DNA of 64,000 bases from Oceanospirillum linum (GCF_001995095.2 NZ_MTSD02000002.1:496001-560000); one strand, 5' to 3'; counted from the first letter of the stretch, positions 1-12,599 are shown. The notes: generated from the sequence alone by a model not told the origin. Made by a program: numbers and translations.

Positions 1-94
1 AACAAACCTTATGACAGCAGTCAGAAGGCAGTTATTAACTGTGATTAACAAAGTTCACCAAGAAGGCTTGTGGCAAGGAACACTTAGAGGATAA

Positions 95-125
95 CAAAAA
101 AAAGCCTGTGCTTTTCAGCACAGGC
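95..125 (-). terminator. Rho-independent terminator of serS
   Basis: An 8-bp perfect stem (GCCTGTGC / GCACAGGC) with a 6-nt loop is followed, on the minus strand, by a run of eight or more T. It lies about 30 bp past the serS stop. Bases 1-94 hold no gene that I can support. Confidence 0.9.
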
Positions 126-156
126 CGTTTCTTATAGCAGATATATAAGCAGCAGA

Positions 157-1443
<1,287 letters not shown>

Positions 1444-1465
1444 TTAGTTTCAGTCATATTCCCGG

Positions 1466-1843
1466 TCAGGCAAGCTGCTTGCCCAACCACATGCCAACAG
1501 CTACCGCAGCCAAACAGCAAACGACACTCAAAATGATGTACAGAATTGCTGCAGATACCCGTCCGCTTTGAAAAAGATTCAGTGATTCCAGTGCGAAAGT
1601 GGAAAAGGTGGTAAATGCACCGGTGAAACCCGCCATCAGAATCGCCTGGCCATGAGGCTCCAGCCTGAGTTGCTGGACAAGAACCGTGTACAAAAAGCCG
1701 ATCAGCACAGACCCGACAACATTAACGGTTAGCGTTCCGTAGGGGAAACTTCTGCCAAACCATTGCGTGACAGCCCCAACAACCCAATAACGGCCCATCG
1801 CCCCGAAAGCCCCGCCAATAGCTACGGCTAACATCTGATTCAT
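1466..1843 (-). CDS. crcB: Fluoride ion transporter CrcB
   Basis: Small inner-membrane Fluc/CrcB protein of 125 residues; such proteins form dual-topology dimers that export fluoride. Four hydrophobic segments are visible. Family motifs include GGAFGAMGRYW near the N terminus, FPYGTLTVNVVGS, and the GFTGAFTTFSTF segment carrying the phenylalanine and threonine residues that line the fluoride path. The ATG is preceded by GAGGA. It lies between hemerythrin and serS and is close enough to serS to share a transcript. I see no fluoride riboswitch upstream. Confidence 0.95.
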   Translation of the reverse strand: MNQMLAVAIGGAFGAMGRYWVVGAVTQWFGRSFPYGTLTVNVVGSVLIGFLYTVLVQQLRLEPHGQAILMAGFTGAFTTFSTFALESLNLFQSGRVSAAILYIILSVVCCLAAVAVGMWLGKQLA

Positions 1844-2006
1844 GGGTTATCCTCTTCCGGTTCCTGAGGCTCTGAATTAAAGACAGAGCTCTGGCAGTCA
1901 CATCACTGAAATCCAAGGGGCATCATTGTAGAGAAAAGAGCAGCATTTCCAAAGCCCTAGCCAGTGAATAATCACGGATAAATTGATGCGGGTGTCTCTT
2001 GAGACG

Positions 2007-2031
2007 AAAAAGCCCGCCAAATAGGGCGGGC
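2007..2031 (-). terminator. Rho-independent terminator after the hemerythrin gene
   Basis: GCCCGCC and GGCGGGC form a 7-bp GC stem with a short loop, and minus-strand TTTTT follows. It lies ~60 bp past the stop of the hemerythrin gene. Confidence 0.8.
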
Positions 2032-2088
2032 AGCTTGTAACAACTCACAGGTTTAGGCATTTATCGTTGCCTTTGAGAACTCAGTGGA

Positions 2089-2643
2089 TCAGGCAACCGC
2101 ATTTTCCTGAATCAGCGATTTGTACAACCGCTTATACTCCTCTGCAACGTTGTCACCAAAAAGCGGATCCTCACGGGTTTGCAGTTTGACCTGCAGATTG
2201 AGCCAGTCTTTACCTTGCAGCAGTTTTTCCAGCATAGGGAAGATCTTACCCTCTTCATGATTGAGATGGTCATACTGGCGGCAGATGAAATCTTCCAGGC
2301 GCCGATTAAAGATATCCATTGAGACAACTGAATCCATCAGGATACTTTCAATAAGTTGCTGAAACTCACGGGTATCATCACGGATCTGCTTATGCTCCGC
2401 CGCTACCTCAGCAAGCGCCTGCTTACTGGATGGATACTGCTGAATGGCGTAATCATAGATCTGATCTTCAAGAGGGTGGTGGTGGGCATCGGCGTAATCA
2501 ACAATGTAGGTGATAACGTCGAGAATCAGCTGATAATCAGGATTCTCTCCCGCTTTGAGACTTACCAGCTTATCTTTTAGAACATCTAATAGTCGACTGA
2601 GACTCAGGTGATCCAGATGCAGTTGTGACATGATCGTACTCAT
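2089..2643 (-). CDS. Hemerythrin HHE domain protein
   Basis: A 184-residue soluble protein with the hemerythrin-like (HHE cation-binding) fold. Iron-ligand-like residues can be seen: H9-x2-H near the start (LHLDHL), HHHPLEDQIYD at ~55-65, E and H in AAEHKQIRDD, and DHLNHEEGKIFP at ~125-137. Proteins of this family bind O2, NO or iron, or act in nitrosative and oxidative stress; the role here is not shown. The start ATG has a near-perfect AGGAGGTG ribosome site 6 nt upstream. It interrupts the otherwise conserved rarA-crcB-serS order, so it is probably a local insertion. The 276 bp upstream (2644-2919) hold no gene I can support. Confidence 0.9.
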   Translation of the reverse strand: MSTIMSQLHLDHLSLSRLLDVLKDKLVSLKAGENPDYQLILDVITYIVDYADAHHHPLEDQIYDYAIQQYPSSKQALAEVAAEHKQIRDDTREFQQLIESILMDSVVSMDIFNRRLEDFICRQYDHLNHEEGKIFPMLEKLLQGKDWLNLQVKLQTREDPLFGDNVAEEYKRLYKSLIQENAVA

Positions 2644-2919
2644 CTCACACCTCCTCTATTTTTGATAGGTAAATACACCGCCCAAGCGGCTTAGCTTGCT
2701 TGTCGCCCTCACCACCTTATTCATTTTCTCTTATTGGCCATCAGGCTTGGCGGCAACTCTTTTCCAAAACGTCCCATCGAATATAGTCAGCCTCAGGAAA
2801 ACTGCGCATGACCTGTATCAAAAACACCGAATAAAAAAACAGCGCTATTTGTCGCATATCAGACTTACTGTAACTCGGGCTGAGCTGAGAAAAGTAACAA
2901 AGAGAGAAAAAAGGCTTCA

Positions 2920-4257
2920 TTACTTACCGGGATAACGCTTCAGCTCACTCTCTGCATCTTTCTGCGCCAACCACTGCATTTTCTGAGCAATTTTCTGCTC
3001 CAAACCACGATTTTCAGGGTAGTAGTAACGCGTTTCCGCGAGCTCTTCCGGGAAGTAGTTTTCACCCGCCGCATAAGCATCCGGCTCATCGTGGGCGTAA
3101 CGATACTCCTGACCAAAGCCCATCTCTTTCATCAGCTTGGTCGGAGCATTTCTCAGATGTACCGGCACATCATAATGGCCGGTCTCGACCACATGGGCCC
3201 GAGCTTTATTATAGGCTTTATAGGCAGCATTACTTTTTGGCGCTGATGCCAGATAGAGAATCGCCTGCGCTACCGCCAGCTCACCTTCCGGACTACCAAG
3301 ACGTTCCTGCACATCCCAGGCGTTAAGGCATAGTTGAAGGGCACGGGGATCAGCATTCCCGATCTCTTCGCTGGCCATGCGCACCACACGCCGGGCGATA
3401 TAGAGCGGATCACAGCCGCCGTCAAGCATACGGCAAAACCAGTACAGAGCAGCATCCGGCGCAGAACCACGAACGGACTTATGCAGCGCTGAGATCTGCT
3501 CGTAAAACAGATCGCCGCCTTTATCCATACGACGGGTGCTTTCCGCCAGGACTTCAGACATCACCTGGCCATCAATCCGGCGACCATCAGGGGTGTCTTC
3601 CGCTAAATCAGAAGCCACCTCCAACAGATTCAAAGCCCGGCGAGCGTCGCCATCTGCAGCCTTGGCTAATAGTTCAAGATGCAGATCATCAACCTGAAGT
3701 TTTTGCTTGCCAAGACCACGCTCAACATCTGTTATCGCATGATGCAAAACCTGCATCAAATCTTCAGACTCAAGACTGCGCAGCACATAAACCCGGGCAC
3801 GGGAGAGCAGTGCATTATTCAGTTCGAAAGAAGGGTTCTCTGTGGTGGCACCCACAAAGATAAAGGTGCCATCCTCAACAAAAGGCAGGAAAGCGTCTTG
3901 CTGGGATTTATTAAAGCGATGCACTTCGTCAACAAACAGTAGGGTTTTACCGCCATGGGCACGGGTTTGTTGCGCACGCTCCACAGCGGCCCGAATCTCT
4001 TTCACCCCGGACAGAACAGCAGAAATGCTTTCAAAGCGCGCCTTAGTCAGCTCAGCTATAAGGCGTGCCAGTGTCGTTTTACCTACCCCGGGCGGCCCCC
4101 AGAAAATCATTGAGTGCAGCTGATCCCGCTCAATAGCCTGCCGCAACGGCTTATCCAGCGCCAGCAGGTGCTGCTGGCCAGAGTATTCATCCAGTGTCTT
4201 GGGCCGCATGCGCGCCGCTAAAGGCTGCCATTTTGGCTGCTCTGCAAAAAGATCCAT
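2920..4257 (-). CDS. rarA: Replication-associated recombination protein A (AAA+ ATPase)
   Basis: RarA/MgsA of the WRNIP1/Mgs1 clamp-loader-like family acts at stalled replication forks. The 445-residue length is typical. Walker [12 protein letters not shown] is near residue 55, Walker [17 protein letters not shown] near 110, sensor 1 GATTENPSF, and the arginine finger region [10 protein letters not shown]. The C-terminal tetramerisation domain ends with family sequences such as [13 protein letters not shown] and YFPEEL. It lies 9 bp downstream of lolA and is almost certainly in the ftsK-lolA-rarA operon. Confidence 0.97.
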   Translation of the reverse strand: MDLFAEQPKWQPLAARMRPKTLDEYSGQQHLLALDKPLRQAIERDQLHSMIFWGPPGVGKTTLARLIAELTKARFESISAVLSGVKEIRAAVERAQQTRAHGGKTLLFVDEVHRFNKSQQDAFLPFVEDGTFIFVGATTENPSFELNNALLSRARVYVLRSLESEDLMQVLHHAITDVERGLGKQKLQVDDLHLELLAKAADGDARRALNLLEVASDLAEDTPDGRRIDGQVMSEVLAESTRRMDKGGDLFYEQISALHKSVRGSAPDAALYWFCRMLDGGCDPLYIARRVVRMASEEIGNADPRALQLCLNAWDVQERLGSPEGELAVAQAILYLASAPKSNAAYKAYNKARAHVVETGHYDVPVHLRNAPTKLMKEMGFGQEYRYAHDEPDAYAAGENYFPEELAETRYYYPENRGLEQKIAQKMQWLAQKDAESELKRYPGK

Positions 4258-4266
4258 CAGATCGGC

Positions 4267-4911
4267 TTAATGCATAATGACATCGATACCGTCCGGTATC
4301 GCAAAGGTGAAACGATCATCAGGAAGCTCAGGGTTAAAACGGGTGGCAAACAGCTCAATAGAAGTGCGCTGCCCCAGGCTGTCAGCAAGCAGTAAGGACG
4401 CCAGTTGTCCCTGAGAAAAGCTCAGCCGTAACTCTTCAAACAAGGACTCCTGACCCGTAGGAATAAGAAGAAACTCTTTAAACTGAGCTGAATCGCGGGT
4501 CAGCCTGATCGAAAAACGCTCTTCGATCGAGGTGATATCCCCGCTGAGTAACATGGCCGGAGTCTGGTTCTGAGCCTGAGTAACCTGTTGCACCGTGACC
4601 TGCTCAAGATCCGGGTCATATAACCATAGGGTTTCACCATCGGAAACTACAGTTTGAGGGAAAGGCGTCTCCGTGGACCAATAAAACTTACCTGGCCGGG
4701 CAAGGCTCAAATGGCCGGATACTTCCTGTAAACGGCTGCCTTTAGCATCAAGAATACGTTGCTGAAAGTCCGCATCCAGGCTCTGCATTTGAGTCAATAA
4801 CTGACTCAGCTGCTCGGTGGCTGAGACTTCAGAAGCGGCAGCCTGAACACGTGACACCTGAAAGACACACACACTGGCCAAAACCAGAAACAAAGTAATA
4901 AAGCGTTGCAT
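4267..4911 (-). CDS. lolA: Outer-membrane lipoprotein carrier protein LolA
   Basis: Periplasmic chaperone that carries lipoproteins from LolCDE to LolB. The 214-residue precursor starts with a Sec signal peptide (MQRFITLFLVLASVCVF ... VQA) with a cleavage site around residue 25. The mature part has the family blocks QFADFQQ-like (DADFQQRILD), GHLSLARPGKFYW and DGETLWLYDPDLEQVTV. I chose the ATG at 4911 because AAGGA lies 6 nt upstream; an ATG 21 nt earlier has no such site and would lengthen the signal peptide. It follows ftsK by 41 bp. Confidence 0.96.
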   Translation of the reverse strand: MQRFITLFLVLASVCVFQVSRVQAAASEVSATEQLSQLLTQMQSLDADFQQRILDAKGSRLQEVSGHLSLARPGKFYWSTETPFPQTVVSDGETLWLYDPDLEQVTVQQVTQAQNQTPAMLLSGDITSIEERFSIRLTRDSAQFKEFLLIPTGQESLFEELRLSFSQGQLASLLLADSLGQRTSIELFATRFNPELPDDRFTFAIPDGIDVIMH

Positions 4912-4952
4912 AGAATTCCTTAAATTAAGCACTCAACCCTAATCGGGCAAAG

Positions 4953-7931
4953 TTACTCCTGCGGTTGACTGGGTGGTGCCAGCACTTCGCGCTGACCGTT
5001 GCTCCCCATACCGGAAACCACGCCCGCGGCCTCCAGTGACTCCACCATTCGAGCAGCACGGTTATAACCGATTTTAAAACGCCGTTGTATTCCTGATGCA
5101 GAAACCCGGCGGGTCTCGGTGATAAACTCCACCACCTCATCGTAAAGTGCATCCCGGTCTTCATCACCGGAATCTGCACCGCCACCTTCAGATGGGACAC
5201 CGTTCTCCTCCCATCCGTTCAAAATACTGTCGACATAGTCCGGCGCTCCCCGGCGCTTCCAGTTCTCTACGACCCGGTGCACCTCGTCATCATCAACAAA
5301 GGCACCATGCACACGGACTGGCATTGCGGTGCCCGGTGGTAGATAAAGCATATCACCATGCCCCAGCAGCTGCTCTGCTCCGCCCTGATCCAGAATGGTT
5401 CTGGAATCAATTTTAGAGGAAACCTGAAATGCAATACGGGTTGGAATATTCGCCTTAATCAGACCGGTAATCACATCCACCGATGGACGCTGAGTCGCCA
5501 GAATCAGGTGAATACCCGCCGCACGGGCTTTTTGCGCAAGGCGGGCGATTAACTCTTCCACTTTTTTGCCAACGATCATCATCATGTCGGCAAATTCATC
5601 AATCACGACCACAATAAAAGGCAGCTTCTCCAGCGTTGGAGGCGCCTCTCCCTGTTCTGGTTTAGCCGTTGGGTCAGCAACCCGGGCACCCTGAGCCGCC
5701 GCTTCATCCAGCTTGCTGTTAAAGCCTGCAATATTACGCACACCCATGGCGGCCATTAGTTTATAACGGCGCTCCATCTCGGCAACACACCAGCGAAGAG
5801 CATTAGCCGCATCCTTCATATCCGTTACCACCGGAGTCAACAGATGCGGAATACCGTCGTAGACCGACAACTCCAGCATCTTGGGATCAACCATGATCAG
5901 GCGAAGCTCTTCCGGTGTCGCCTTAAACAGCATACTCAGCAGCATAGCGTTCACACCCACAGATTTACCGGAACCTGTGGTGCCTGCCACCAGTAAGTGC
6001 GGCATTTTAGCAAGGTTAGCAACAACCGGCTGCCCGGCAATATCGTCCCCCAGGGCCAACGTCAACGGCGAATCAGATCTGGAGTAGGAGACATGATTCA
6101 GCACCTTATGCAGGCGTATCATCGCCCGATTCTGATTCGGAATCTCAATCCCCACGGAGGACTTACCCGCGATCACCTCCACCACCCGTACACTGGTCAC
6201 CGCCAGCGCCCGGGCAAGGTCCGTGGCCAGATTGGTAATTTTACTGGCCTTGACCCCAGCGGCCGGCTGGATCTCAAAACGGGTGATCACAGGCCCGGGA
6301 TGTACATCCACCACCTGAGCGACCACATTGAACTCTTTCAGTCGTACTTCAAGCAGCTCAGACATAGTCTGCAACTGCTCCGGTGTATAGCTTGGCTTAC
6401 TAACACTATCACCCTGGGTCAGCAGTTCAATACTGGGCTTATTACCCGTAATTTCACCGACAGGCGTCGTATCCGGCTTCTGAAAGCGAGCAACGCTCCA
6501 GATCTCACCATCTTCAGTGGTTTGCGTTACGGCGGCCAGGCGCTCATCCATTGATGGCTCGTCATCCTGAACCACGCCATGGTTGGTCACTGGCGGAAGC
6601 GGCTGCTTCTCCTCTCCCTGCTCTGTAGCGGATAACGGAATCTCTTCGGCTTCCCCGGCAGAGTGGGTGCCATTGGCTGCCACAGCTGCATCCGGTTCAG
6701 CGGAGAACGATGTTTCTGGAGCTGGAGCCGGCTCTGGCGAATGGCTGAAGGCCTGTTGTAACGAGGATGACATATTCAGCGTTGGTTCAGAGGCATTCAG
6801 CGAGTCATCTGCAATCAGAGGGTGGTCAAAAGACAAGCCCGGCTCAACCCGTTCCTGTATCGGGCTTCGGCGATCCACCTGACCATCATTCGTACGAAAC
6901 AGAGGAGGCAAAGCAGGAAGGCTCTGCAGCAAGCGTTTACGCCAGGCAGAAAGTTTTGAACGCCCGTCATCATACTCCGAAACTGACTCCGGTGGACTCT
7001 CATAATATGCATTCTGAAACTCAGGTTCTTTCTGTCCAACAGCTACGTTCTGCTCAAATACCCCTGGTGCCGAGGGCTCTTGCTGAGGTTGCCCTCCGGA
7101 ATAGGCGTCCCGGACCGGGGCAAAAAAAGCATCGCTTTCTAACGCAGTGCCTGATGGGGGCGTATCTGATGGAGACCGTGTCCGGGCCTGCCCCTGGTAA
7201 CGGTCACTATAAAGCTGATCACCTGAAGGTGCTGAAAACTGCTCAGGCAACCCTGCACTGGAGTCCTTCGCTTCCTGCTTTAGCCAGGTATATACCCGCT
7301 GAGCACCGGATTCGGCGTAAAAACCTACGGCATCCATTATCAGCAACCATGACCAGCCTGTAAGCAGAGAGAAGCCAACCATCCAGAGTGCCAGCATCAG
7401 AAGCGTCGCCCCCATCAGCCCGAGGCTCGCCAGAAACAAACTGGTAAATGCTTCACCGATAATGCCGCCCGGCCCGCTGGGCAGTGCACTCTCTGCATGG
7501 TAAAAATGCAGACTGGCAAGGGTCGCATTGGCACAAATCCAAACGACAAAGCCTAACAGCCGCAACCCCAAGGCTACGCCATCCAATTGTTGTCGGCCAA
7601 GATAAATACGGTGGGCGGCATAATAAACCATAGCTAGGGGAAACAGATACGCTGAATAACCTGTCAAGCTCAATAACAGGTCTGATGTGTAGGCCCCAAA
7701 ACGTCCCATCAGATTACCTGTAACCCCTGCACTCTGGCTCCGTGACCAGCCGCCATCATCCGCATTAAAGCTGATCAACGCCAAAAGCAGGAAACTGCAG
7801 AGCGCCAGAATCAGAATAACAACCCCTTCGCGGGCGCCTCTGCGAATCCGGTCAGCAAGATCCTGTCCAAACTCAGGCTGTACATCGTTATCAAGCGACT
7901 GATTCGGTTCAGACTGTTGGTCTGTTGTCAT
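4953..7931 (-). CDS. ftsK: DNA translocase FtsK
   Basis: Septum-located DNA pump that aligns chromosome dimers for XerCD at dif. The 992 residues comprise an N-terminal domain of about four transmembrane helices (residues ~30-215), a low-complexity Pro/Ser/Glu-rich linker (~225-510), the RecA-like motor with Walker [11 protein letters not shown] and Walker [15 protein letters not shown], and a C-terminal winged-helix gamma domain (from ~925: [26 protein letters not shown]) that reads KOPS sequences. It is the first gene of the ftsK-lolA-rarA operon. In Pseudomonas trxB lies next to it; here aat is divergent, with 165 bp between them. Confidence 0.97.
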   Translation of the reverse strand: MTTDQQSEPNQSLDNDVQPEFGQDLADRIRRGAREGVVILILALCSFLLLALISFNADDGGWSRSQSAGVTGNLMGRFGAYTSDLLLSLTGYSAYLFPLAMVYYAAHRIYLGRQQLDGVALGLRLLGFVVWICANATLASLHFYHAESALPSGPGGIIGEAFTSLFLASLGLMGATLLMLALWMVGFSLLTGWSWLLIMDAVGFYAESGAQRVYTWLKQEAKDSSAGLPEQFSAPSGDQLYSDRYQGQARTRSPSDTPPSGTALESDAFFAPVRDAYSGGQPQQEPSAPGVFEQNVAVGQKEPEFQNAYYESPPESVSEYDDGRSKLSAWRKRLLQSLPALPPLFRTNDGQVDRRSPIQERVEPGLSFDHPLIADDSLNASEPTLNMSSSLQQAFSHSPEPAPAPETSFSAEPDAAVAANGTHSAGEAEEIPLSATEQGEEKQPLPPVTNHGVVQDDEPSMDERLAAVTQTTEDGEIWSVARFQKPDTTPVGEITGNKPSIELLTQGDSVSKPSYTPEQLQTMSELLEVRLKEFNVVAQVVDVHPGPVITRFEIQPAAGVKASKITNLATDLARALAVTSVRVVEVIAGKSSVGIEIPNQNRAMIRLHKVLNHVSYSRSDSPLTLALGDDIAGQPVVANLAKMPHLLVAGTTGSGKSVGVNAMLLSMLFKATPEELRLIMVDPKMLELSVYDGIPHLLTPVVTDMKDAANALRWCVAEMERRYKLMAAMGVRNIAGFNSKLDEAAAQGARVADPTAKPEQGEAPPTLEKLPFIVVVIDEFADMMMIVGKKVEELIARLAQKARAAGIHLILATQRPSVDVITGLIKANIPTRIAFQVSSKIDSRTILDQGGAEQLLGHGDMLYLPPGTAMPVRVHGAFVDDDEVHRVVENWKRRGAPDYVDSILNGWEENGVPSEGGGADSGDEDRDALYDEVVEFITETRRVSASGIQRRFKIGYNRAARMVESLEAAGVVSGMGSNGQREVLAPPSQPQE

Positions 7932-8096
7932 GAAACTATTACCCTATTGGATTGTGCCCTTATAATACCTGAGCAAAGAGATAAGCAAAACGAAGGCGGT
8001 CGATTTCCTGAGCAACTTTCTGATACCTCCTTTCTGAACAAAAGACATGTAAAATACGAGATCACTTTCAGAATCGATAAATGAGCTGTTTTTTTT

Positions 8097-8816
8097 ATGA
8101 TAGAGCTGCCCTGGCTGAATCCTGAACAACCACCATATTTCCCACCGGTAACCGAAGCTTTAGCAGACCCACAGGGGCTTCTTGCCTTCGGCGGCCAACT
8201 GAACGCTCAGTGGCTATTAACATCCTACCAGCAGGGTATTTTCCCCTGGTTTAATCCGGGGGAACCCATTCTGTGGTGGTCACCTGACCCTCGAATGGTG
8301 ATTTTTCCGGAACATTTTAAAATACGCCGCAGCCTGAAAAAAACACTGCGCAAACAGCCATTTGAGATCACCTTCGACAGGGCATTCGCAGAGGTGCTGG
8401 ACGGCTGTGCAGCAGCACGCAACTACACAGATGAAACCTGGATCACAGATGAGATGCGCAGTGCTTACCAGGAACTCCACCAGATGGGTCATGCTCATTC
8501 AGTCGAGGCCTGGCAGGAGGGTAAATTAGTTGGCGGACTCTATGGCGTTGCTATCGGTCGGATTTTTTGCGGCGAATCGATGTTCGCCCGCACCACTGAT
8601 GCATCCAAAGTCGCCTTTGTTCATCTGGTACAGCAACTCAAGGCCTGGCAGTTTGAGCTGATTGATTGCCAGGTTTATTCTGATCACCTGGCAAGCTTCG
8701 GCGCCGAAGAGATCGATAGAACGTGCTTTCTTGACTATCTTAAACAATACGCAACCGCCGCTATGCCGGTGGGACACTGGTCACTGGAACAACGCATTAA
8801 GGAAACTGTGCTTTGA
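8097..8816 (+). CDS. aat: Leucyl/phenylalanyl-tRNA-protein transferase
   Basis: Adds Leu or Phe from charged tRNA to proteins with N-terminal Lys or Arg, making primary N-degrons for ClpS/ClpAP, whose genes lie 2-4 kb downstream. The 239 residues match the family, with FPPVTEAL near the start, GLLAFGG, the YQQGIFPWF block, LWWSPDPRMV, and GESMFARTTDASKVAF. The ATG has no clear Shine-Dalgarno sequence (a run of T precedes it). Its end overlaps the start of bpt by 4 bp, so the two are probably translationally coupled. Confidence 0.97.
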   Translation: MIELPWLNPEQPPYFPPVTEALADPQGLLAFGGQLNAQWLLTSYQQGIFPWFNPGEPILWWSPDPRMVIFPEHFKIRRSLKKTLRKQPFEITFDRAFAEVLDGCAAARNYTDETWITDEMRSAYQELHQMGHAHSVEAWQEGKLVGGLYGVAIGRIFCGESMFARTTDASKVAFVHLVQQLKAWQFELIDCQVYSDHLASFGAEEIDRTCFLDYLKQYATAAMPVGHWSLEQRIKETVL

Positions 8817-9595
8817 GTAGCGACGCACCTTTTATTGAACCTCAGCTGCGCTTTTACATGACAGTCCCCCACGACTGTAGCTATCTGGCGAATCATACAG
8901 CAACAACCCTGCTTCTCGACCCGGAGCAGCCTGTTAACCAGCAGGTGTACGACTTATTGACCCTGGTTGGCTTTCGGCGCAGCGGCAAACACCTATATCG
9001 CCCTAACTGCAAAGGCTGCAATGCCTGCATCTCAGTCCGCGTACCAACGGAAGAGTTTCTGCTGAAGCGCAAACATCGCAAGACGCTGAACCGGAACAAA
9101 GACCTGACCGCCACCATCATGCCTGCAGCTTATGTTCAGGAGCACTACGATCTGTATGAGCACTACATAAATGAACGTCATGCTGATGGGGGTATGTTCC
9201 CTCCCTCGGAGGAGCAATATAAATCCTTTCTGACGTTGGATAAGCATTTCTCCCATTTAGTGGAGTTTCGGGACAGAGACAATAAGCTTGTGGCAGTATC
9301 TGCCATGGATACCCTGAGCCACGGCATATCCGCTATCTATACGTTTTTCGACCCAGAACAGCCCCAACGCTCCCTTGGCGTCTACGTGGTTCTCTGGCTG
9401 ATCCTGCATGCCCGATACCACCACCTGCCCTATGTTTATCTGGGTTACTGGATCGAAAACTGTCAGAAAATGAATTATAAAACGGACTACCAACCACTGG
9501 AGCAACTCCGGGACAATCACTGGCACCCTCTGGAACTATCACCACCCTCAGCAAAGACGGCAGCTAAGCAATCCGACACAGACAAACCCGCATAA
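8813..9595 (+). CDS. bpt: Aspartate/glutamate leucyltransferase (bacterial ATE-like)
   Basis: Transfers Leu to N-terminal Asp or Glu, the second arm of the bacterial N-end rule feeding ClpS. The 260 residues include the Cys cluster YRPNCKGCNACISVRVP, the KRKHRKTLNRN segment, and the C-terminal ATE domain with VYVVLWLILHARY and LPYVYLGYWIENC. The start is TTG, overlapping the aat stop as TTGA; no later Met gives the full N-terminal domain (FIEPQLRFYMT). The last ~20 residues are a variable polar tail. Confidence 0.95.
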   Translation: MSSDAPFIEPQLRFYMTVPHDCSYLANHTATTLLLDPEQPVNQQVYDLLTLVGFRRSGKHLYRPNCKGCNACISVRVPTEEFLLKRKHRKTLNRNKDLTATIMPAAYVQEHYDLYEHYINERHADGGMFPPSEEQYKSFLTLDKHFSHLVEFRDRDNKLVAVSAMDTLSHGISAIYTFFDPEQPQRSLGVYVVLWLILHARYHHLPYVYLGYWIENCQKMNYKTDYQPLEQLRDNHWHPLELSPPSAKTAAKQSDTDKPA

Positions 9596-9682
9596 AACGC
9601 TTATATTTTGCGCCAAAGACTCAAGGATTGACCCGCCCCAATGCACCAAACAGAAAGATTTCAGGCTTTTTTTCGGGAATTT

Positions 9683-9711
9683 TTGATTAGCAGAGGAAAA
9701 TAAGGCAAAAT
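9683..9711 (+). promoter_or_regulatory. Candidate infA promoter with a long leader
   Basis: TTGATT (9683-9688), a 17-bp spacer and CAAAAT (9706-9711) resemble a sigma-70 promoter. If used, it gives a ~200-nt untranslated leader before infA. The remainder of the 9596-9914 gap shows no gene or tRNA. Confidence 0.4.
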
Positions 9712-9914
9712 ACGCGCGCTTATTTTGTGTGTGGCGTCATCTGATTTTACACCAAGCCCATAAACACAGAACCTGAGTCCTGAAGCGTGTATGCTCTCAC
9801 CTCTCAGGCAGCGTGTAGCACCAAATGATTCGTACCTGTACTCCGCCTGAGAGACCAATCTGGTCAACTGGAGTGCAGTTTATAGACCGCAGAAGAACCC
9901 GAGGTAATTCCTGC

Positions 9915-10133
9915 ATGGCAAAAGAAGATTCTATTGAAATGGAAGGCACCGTGGTCGACACGCTGCCCAACACAATGTTCCGCGTTGAGCTGGAAAACGG
10001 CCATATCGTTACTGCTCATATCTCTGGAAAGATGCGTAAAAACTACATCCGCATTCTGACTGGCGACAAAGTAAAAGTGGAACTGACGCCATACGACCTG
10101 TCCAAAGGCCGTATCGTATACCGCGCCCGTTAA
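9915..10133 (+). CDS. infA: Translation initiation factor IF-1
   Basis: IF-1 is a 72-residue OB-fold protein that occupies the ribosomal A site during initiation. The sequence [19 protein letters not shown] is the standard start, with [16 protein letters not shown] in the middle and the usual [11 protein letters not shown] end. The open frame extends 30 codons upstream, but the conserved ATG at 9915 with GAGG upstream fixes the start. It lies alone between bpt and the convergent clpA, and a strong hairpin terminator follows. Confidence 0.98.
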   Translation: MAKEDSIEMEGTVVDTLPNTMFRVELENGHIVTAHISGKMRKNYIRILTGDKVKVELTPYDLSKGRIVYRAR

Positions 10134-10173
10134 TCACGGAGCCTCCCGTCAGGAGGTAGCGATATAGTTTCTG

Positions 10174-10223
10174 AAAAGCCCGATACCTATTCTGAATAAC
10201 CAGAATAGGTATCGGGCTTTTTT
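10174..10223 (+). terminator. Strong terminator after infA
   Basis: A 17-bp-plus inverted repeat (GCCCGATACCTATTCTG and its complement) with a 6-nt loop is flanked by AAAA on the left and TTTTTT on the right. It could work on both strands. Confidence 0.9.
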
Positions 10224-10266
10224 GTTTGGCTACTATCAAACGGATAACCCTGCGAACCCGGCAGAA

Positions 10267-10290
10267 ATAAAAAACCCTGCCGAAGCAGGG
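10267..10290 (-). terminator. Terminator of clpA
   Basis: CCCTGC-cgaa-GCAGGG stem with a stable tetraloop; minus-strand TTTTTTA follows. It lies 33 bp past the clpA stop. Confidence 0.85.
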
Positions 10291-10322
10291 TCTTATTATG
10301 GCAGCACAAAGTTACCTAAAAC

Positions 10323-12599
10323 TCAGGCAACCTCGCCAGCTTTTTCAGCCTCAAGTACTATTTCGCCATTATCATCCAACGAAACATGCACCTCACCGCC
10401 ACCTGTCTCAGCAAGATCGCCAAAAAGGATTATCTCCGCCAGTGGCTTCTTGATTTTCTCCTGAATCAGGCGAGCCATCGGTCTGGCCCCCATCTCAGGA
10501 TCATAACCATTCTCCGCTAACCAGTTCTTAGCATCATCATCCAGTACCAACTGTACCTTTTTCTCATCCAGCTGCGCCTGCAACTCCACCAGGAACTTAT
10601 CAACCACATTACGGATCATCTCAAAGTTCAGTGCAGAGAACTGAATAATGCCATCCAGACGATTACGGAACTCCGGCGTAAAGGTCTTGCGGATCACCTC
10701 CATACCATCCGTACTGTGATCCTGATGAGAAAAGCCTATGGAACGACGACTGATCGCCTCAGCACCAGCATTTGTGGTCATAATCAGTACCACGTTACGA
10801 AAATCTGCTTTGCGACCATTATTGTCCGTCAGCGTACCGTGATCCATCACCTGCAACAGCAGGTTGAAAACTTCCGGATGCGCTTTCTCAATTTCATCAA
10901 GCAACAAGACACAATGCGGGTTCTTGGTAACAGCTTCCGTTAACAGGCCACCCTGGTCGTAACCGACATAACCCGGAGGTGCGCCGATCAATCGTGAAAC
11001 AGTATGACGCTCCATATACTCAGACATATCAAAGCGAATCAGCTCAATACCCATAATATGAGCAAGCTGCTTGCTGACTTCTGTTTTACCAACACCGGTC
11101 GGCCCGGCAAACAGGAAGGAACCGATCGGCTTCTCAGGTGCTTTCAGACCCGCCCGGGACAGTTTTATCGCATTAGACATCGACGTGATCGCATCATCCT
11201 GACCAAACACCAGCATCTGCAGGTTTTTCTCAAGATCCTTGAGCACTTTCTTATCGGATGTTGTTACGCTTTTCGGTGGTATACGGGCGATCTTGGCTAC
11301 AACAGCCTCGACCTGCTCGACACCTATCGTATCAACGCGATCCTCTTCTTTTAGCAAGCGCTGATAGGCACCTGCCTCGTCCACCACATCAATCGCTTTA
11401 TCCGGCATATGACGGTCATTAATATAGCGATCCGCTAAGGTCGCTGCAGCTTCCAGAGCCTCATTGGTATATTTCAGCTCATGGTGCTTCTCAAAGCGGC
11501 TGCGCAAACCTTTGAGAATCTCAATGGTGTCATCTACGCTCGGCTCCATCACATCTACCTTCTGGAAGCGACGAGCCAGGGCACGGTCTTTCTCAAAAAT
11601 GCCGCGGAACTCCTGGAAAGTGGTCGAACCGATACAACGGATCTCGCCGGAACTGAGCAAAGGTTTCAAAAGATTGGAAGCATCCATCACACCACCGGAT
11701 GCCGCGCCAGCACCGATAATCGTATGAATTTCATCAATAAACAGAATAGCATGGGGTTGCTTTTTCAACTCCCCAAGCAGAGCTTTCAGGCGCTTTTCGA
11801 AGTCACCCCGATACTTGGTACCCGCCAGAAGCGCACCCATATCCAGTGAATAGACGATGCTATCGCCAATAACGTCCGGCACCTCACCATCAATGATGCG
11901 CTTAGCCAAACCTTCAGCAATAGCCGTTTTACCAACACCTGCCTCGCCTACCAACAGAGGGTTATTCTTGCGACGACGGGCCAGAATCTGAATCACCCGC
12001 TCCACTTCATGATCACGGCCTACCAGAGGATCGATACGACCAAGACGTGCCTGTTCGTTCAGGTTCGTGGAGTAACCAGTCAGTGGATTATTGGCAGCCC
12101 CCTCCTGAGTACCATCTTCCGTTTCTTCATGCTGCTCATGCTCTACCGGCGCCTCATGGCCGGCAACCTTGGAGATACCATGGGAGATATAGTTAACAGC
12201 ATCTACCCGGGCAACATTCTGCTGGCGCAGGAAGTAAACAGCCTGACTTTCCTGCTCACTAAAAATCGCCACCAGCACATTAGCACCGGTTACCTCACTT
12301 TTACCGGAAGACTGAACATGGAAAACAGCGCGCTGAAGCACTCGCTGAAAACCCAGTGTCGGCTGAGTCTCACGCTCCAGCTGATCATCCGGAATCAAAG
12401 GCGTTGTCGAGTTAATAAAATCCTGCAACTCGATACGTAGTTTATTCATATTGGCTCCGCAGGCGTGGAGTACACGTGCGGCAGATTCATTGTCCAATAG
12501 CGCCAGTAACAGGTGTTCAACTGTCATAAACTCATGGCGCCTGCTACGGGCTACGGTGAATGCAGCATTTAACGTTGATTCGAGGTCTTTGCTTAACAT
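10323..12599 (-). CDS. clpA: ATP-dependent Clp protease ATP-binding subunit ClpA
   Basis: Hexameric AAA+ unfoldase that feeds N-degron and ssrA-tagged substrates to ClpP. The 758 residues show an N-terminal ClpS-docking repeat domain (residues 1-~145), an acidic linker, AAA-1 with Walker [14 protein letters not shown], and AAA-2 with Walker [14 protein letters not shown] and the D2-small domain. An IGF-type ClpP-binding loop is visible as SIGFSHQ. It lies 78 bp downstream of its adaptor clpS. Confidence 0.98.
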   Translation of the reverse strand: MLSKDLESTLNAAFTVARSRRHEFMTVEHLLLALLDNESAARVLHACGANMNKLRIELQDFINSTTPLIPDDQLERETQPTLGFQRVLQRAVFHVQSSGKSEVTGANVLVAIFSEQESQAVYFLRQQNVARVDAVNYISHGISKVAGHEAPVEHEQHEETEDGTQEGAANNPLTGYSTNLNEQARLGRIDPLVGRDHEVERVIQILARRRKNNPLLVGEAGVGKTAIAEGLAKRIIDGEVPDVIGDSIVYSLDMGALLAGTKYRGDFEKRLKALLGELKKQPHAILFIDEIHTIIGAGAASGGVMDASNLLKPLLSSGEIRCIGSTTFQEFRGIFEKDRALARRFQKVDVMEPSVDDTIEILKGLRSRFEKHHELKYTNEALEAAATLADRYINDRHMPDKAIDVVDEAGAYQRLLKEEDRVDTIGVEQVEAVVAKIARIPPKSVTTSDKKVLKDLEKNLQMLVFGQDDAITSMSNAIKLSRAGLKAPEKPIGSFLFAGPTGVGKTEVSKQLAHIMGIELIRFDMSEYMERHTVSRLIGAPPGYVGYDQGGLLTEAVTKNPHCVLLLDEIEKAHPEVFNLLLQVMDHGTLTDNNGRKADFRNVVLIMTTNAGAEAISRRSIGFSHQDHSTDGMEVIRKTFTPEFRNRLDGIIQFSALNFEMIRNVVDKFLVELQAQLDEKKVQLVLDDDAKNWLAENGYDPEMGARPMARLIQEKIKKPLAEIILFGDLAETGGGEVHVSLDDNGEIVLEAEKAGEVA

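Noticed and set aside
2696-2935. 79-codon plus-strand frame between the hemerythrin gene and rarA
   Set aside because: It runs into the antisense of rarA and shows no conserved features.
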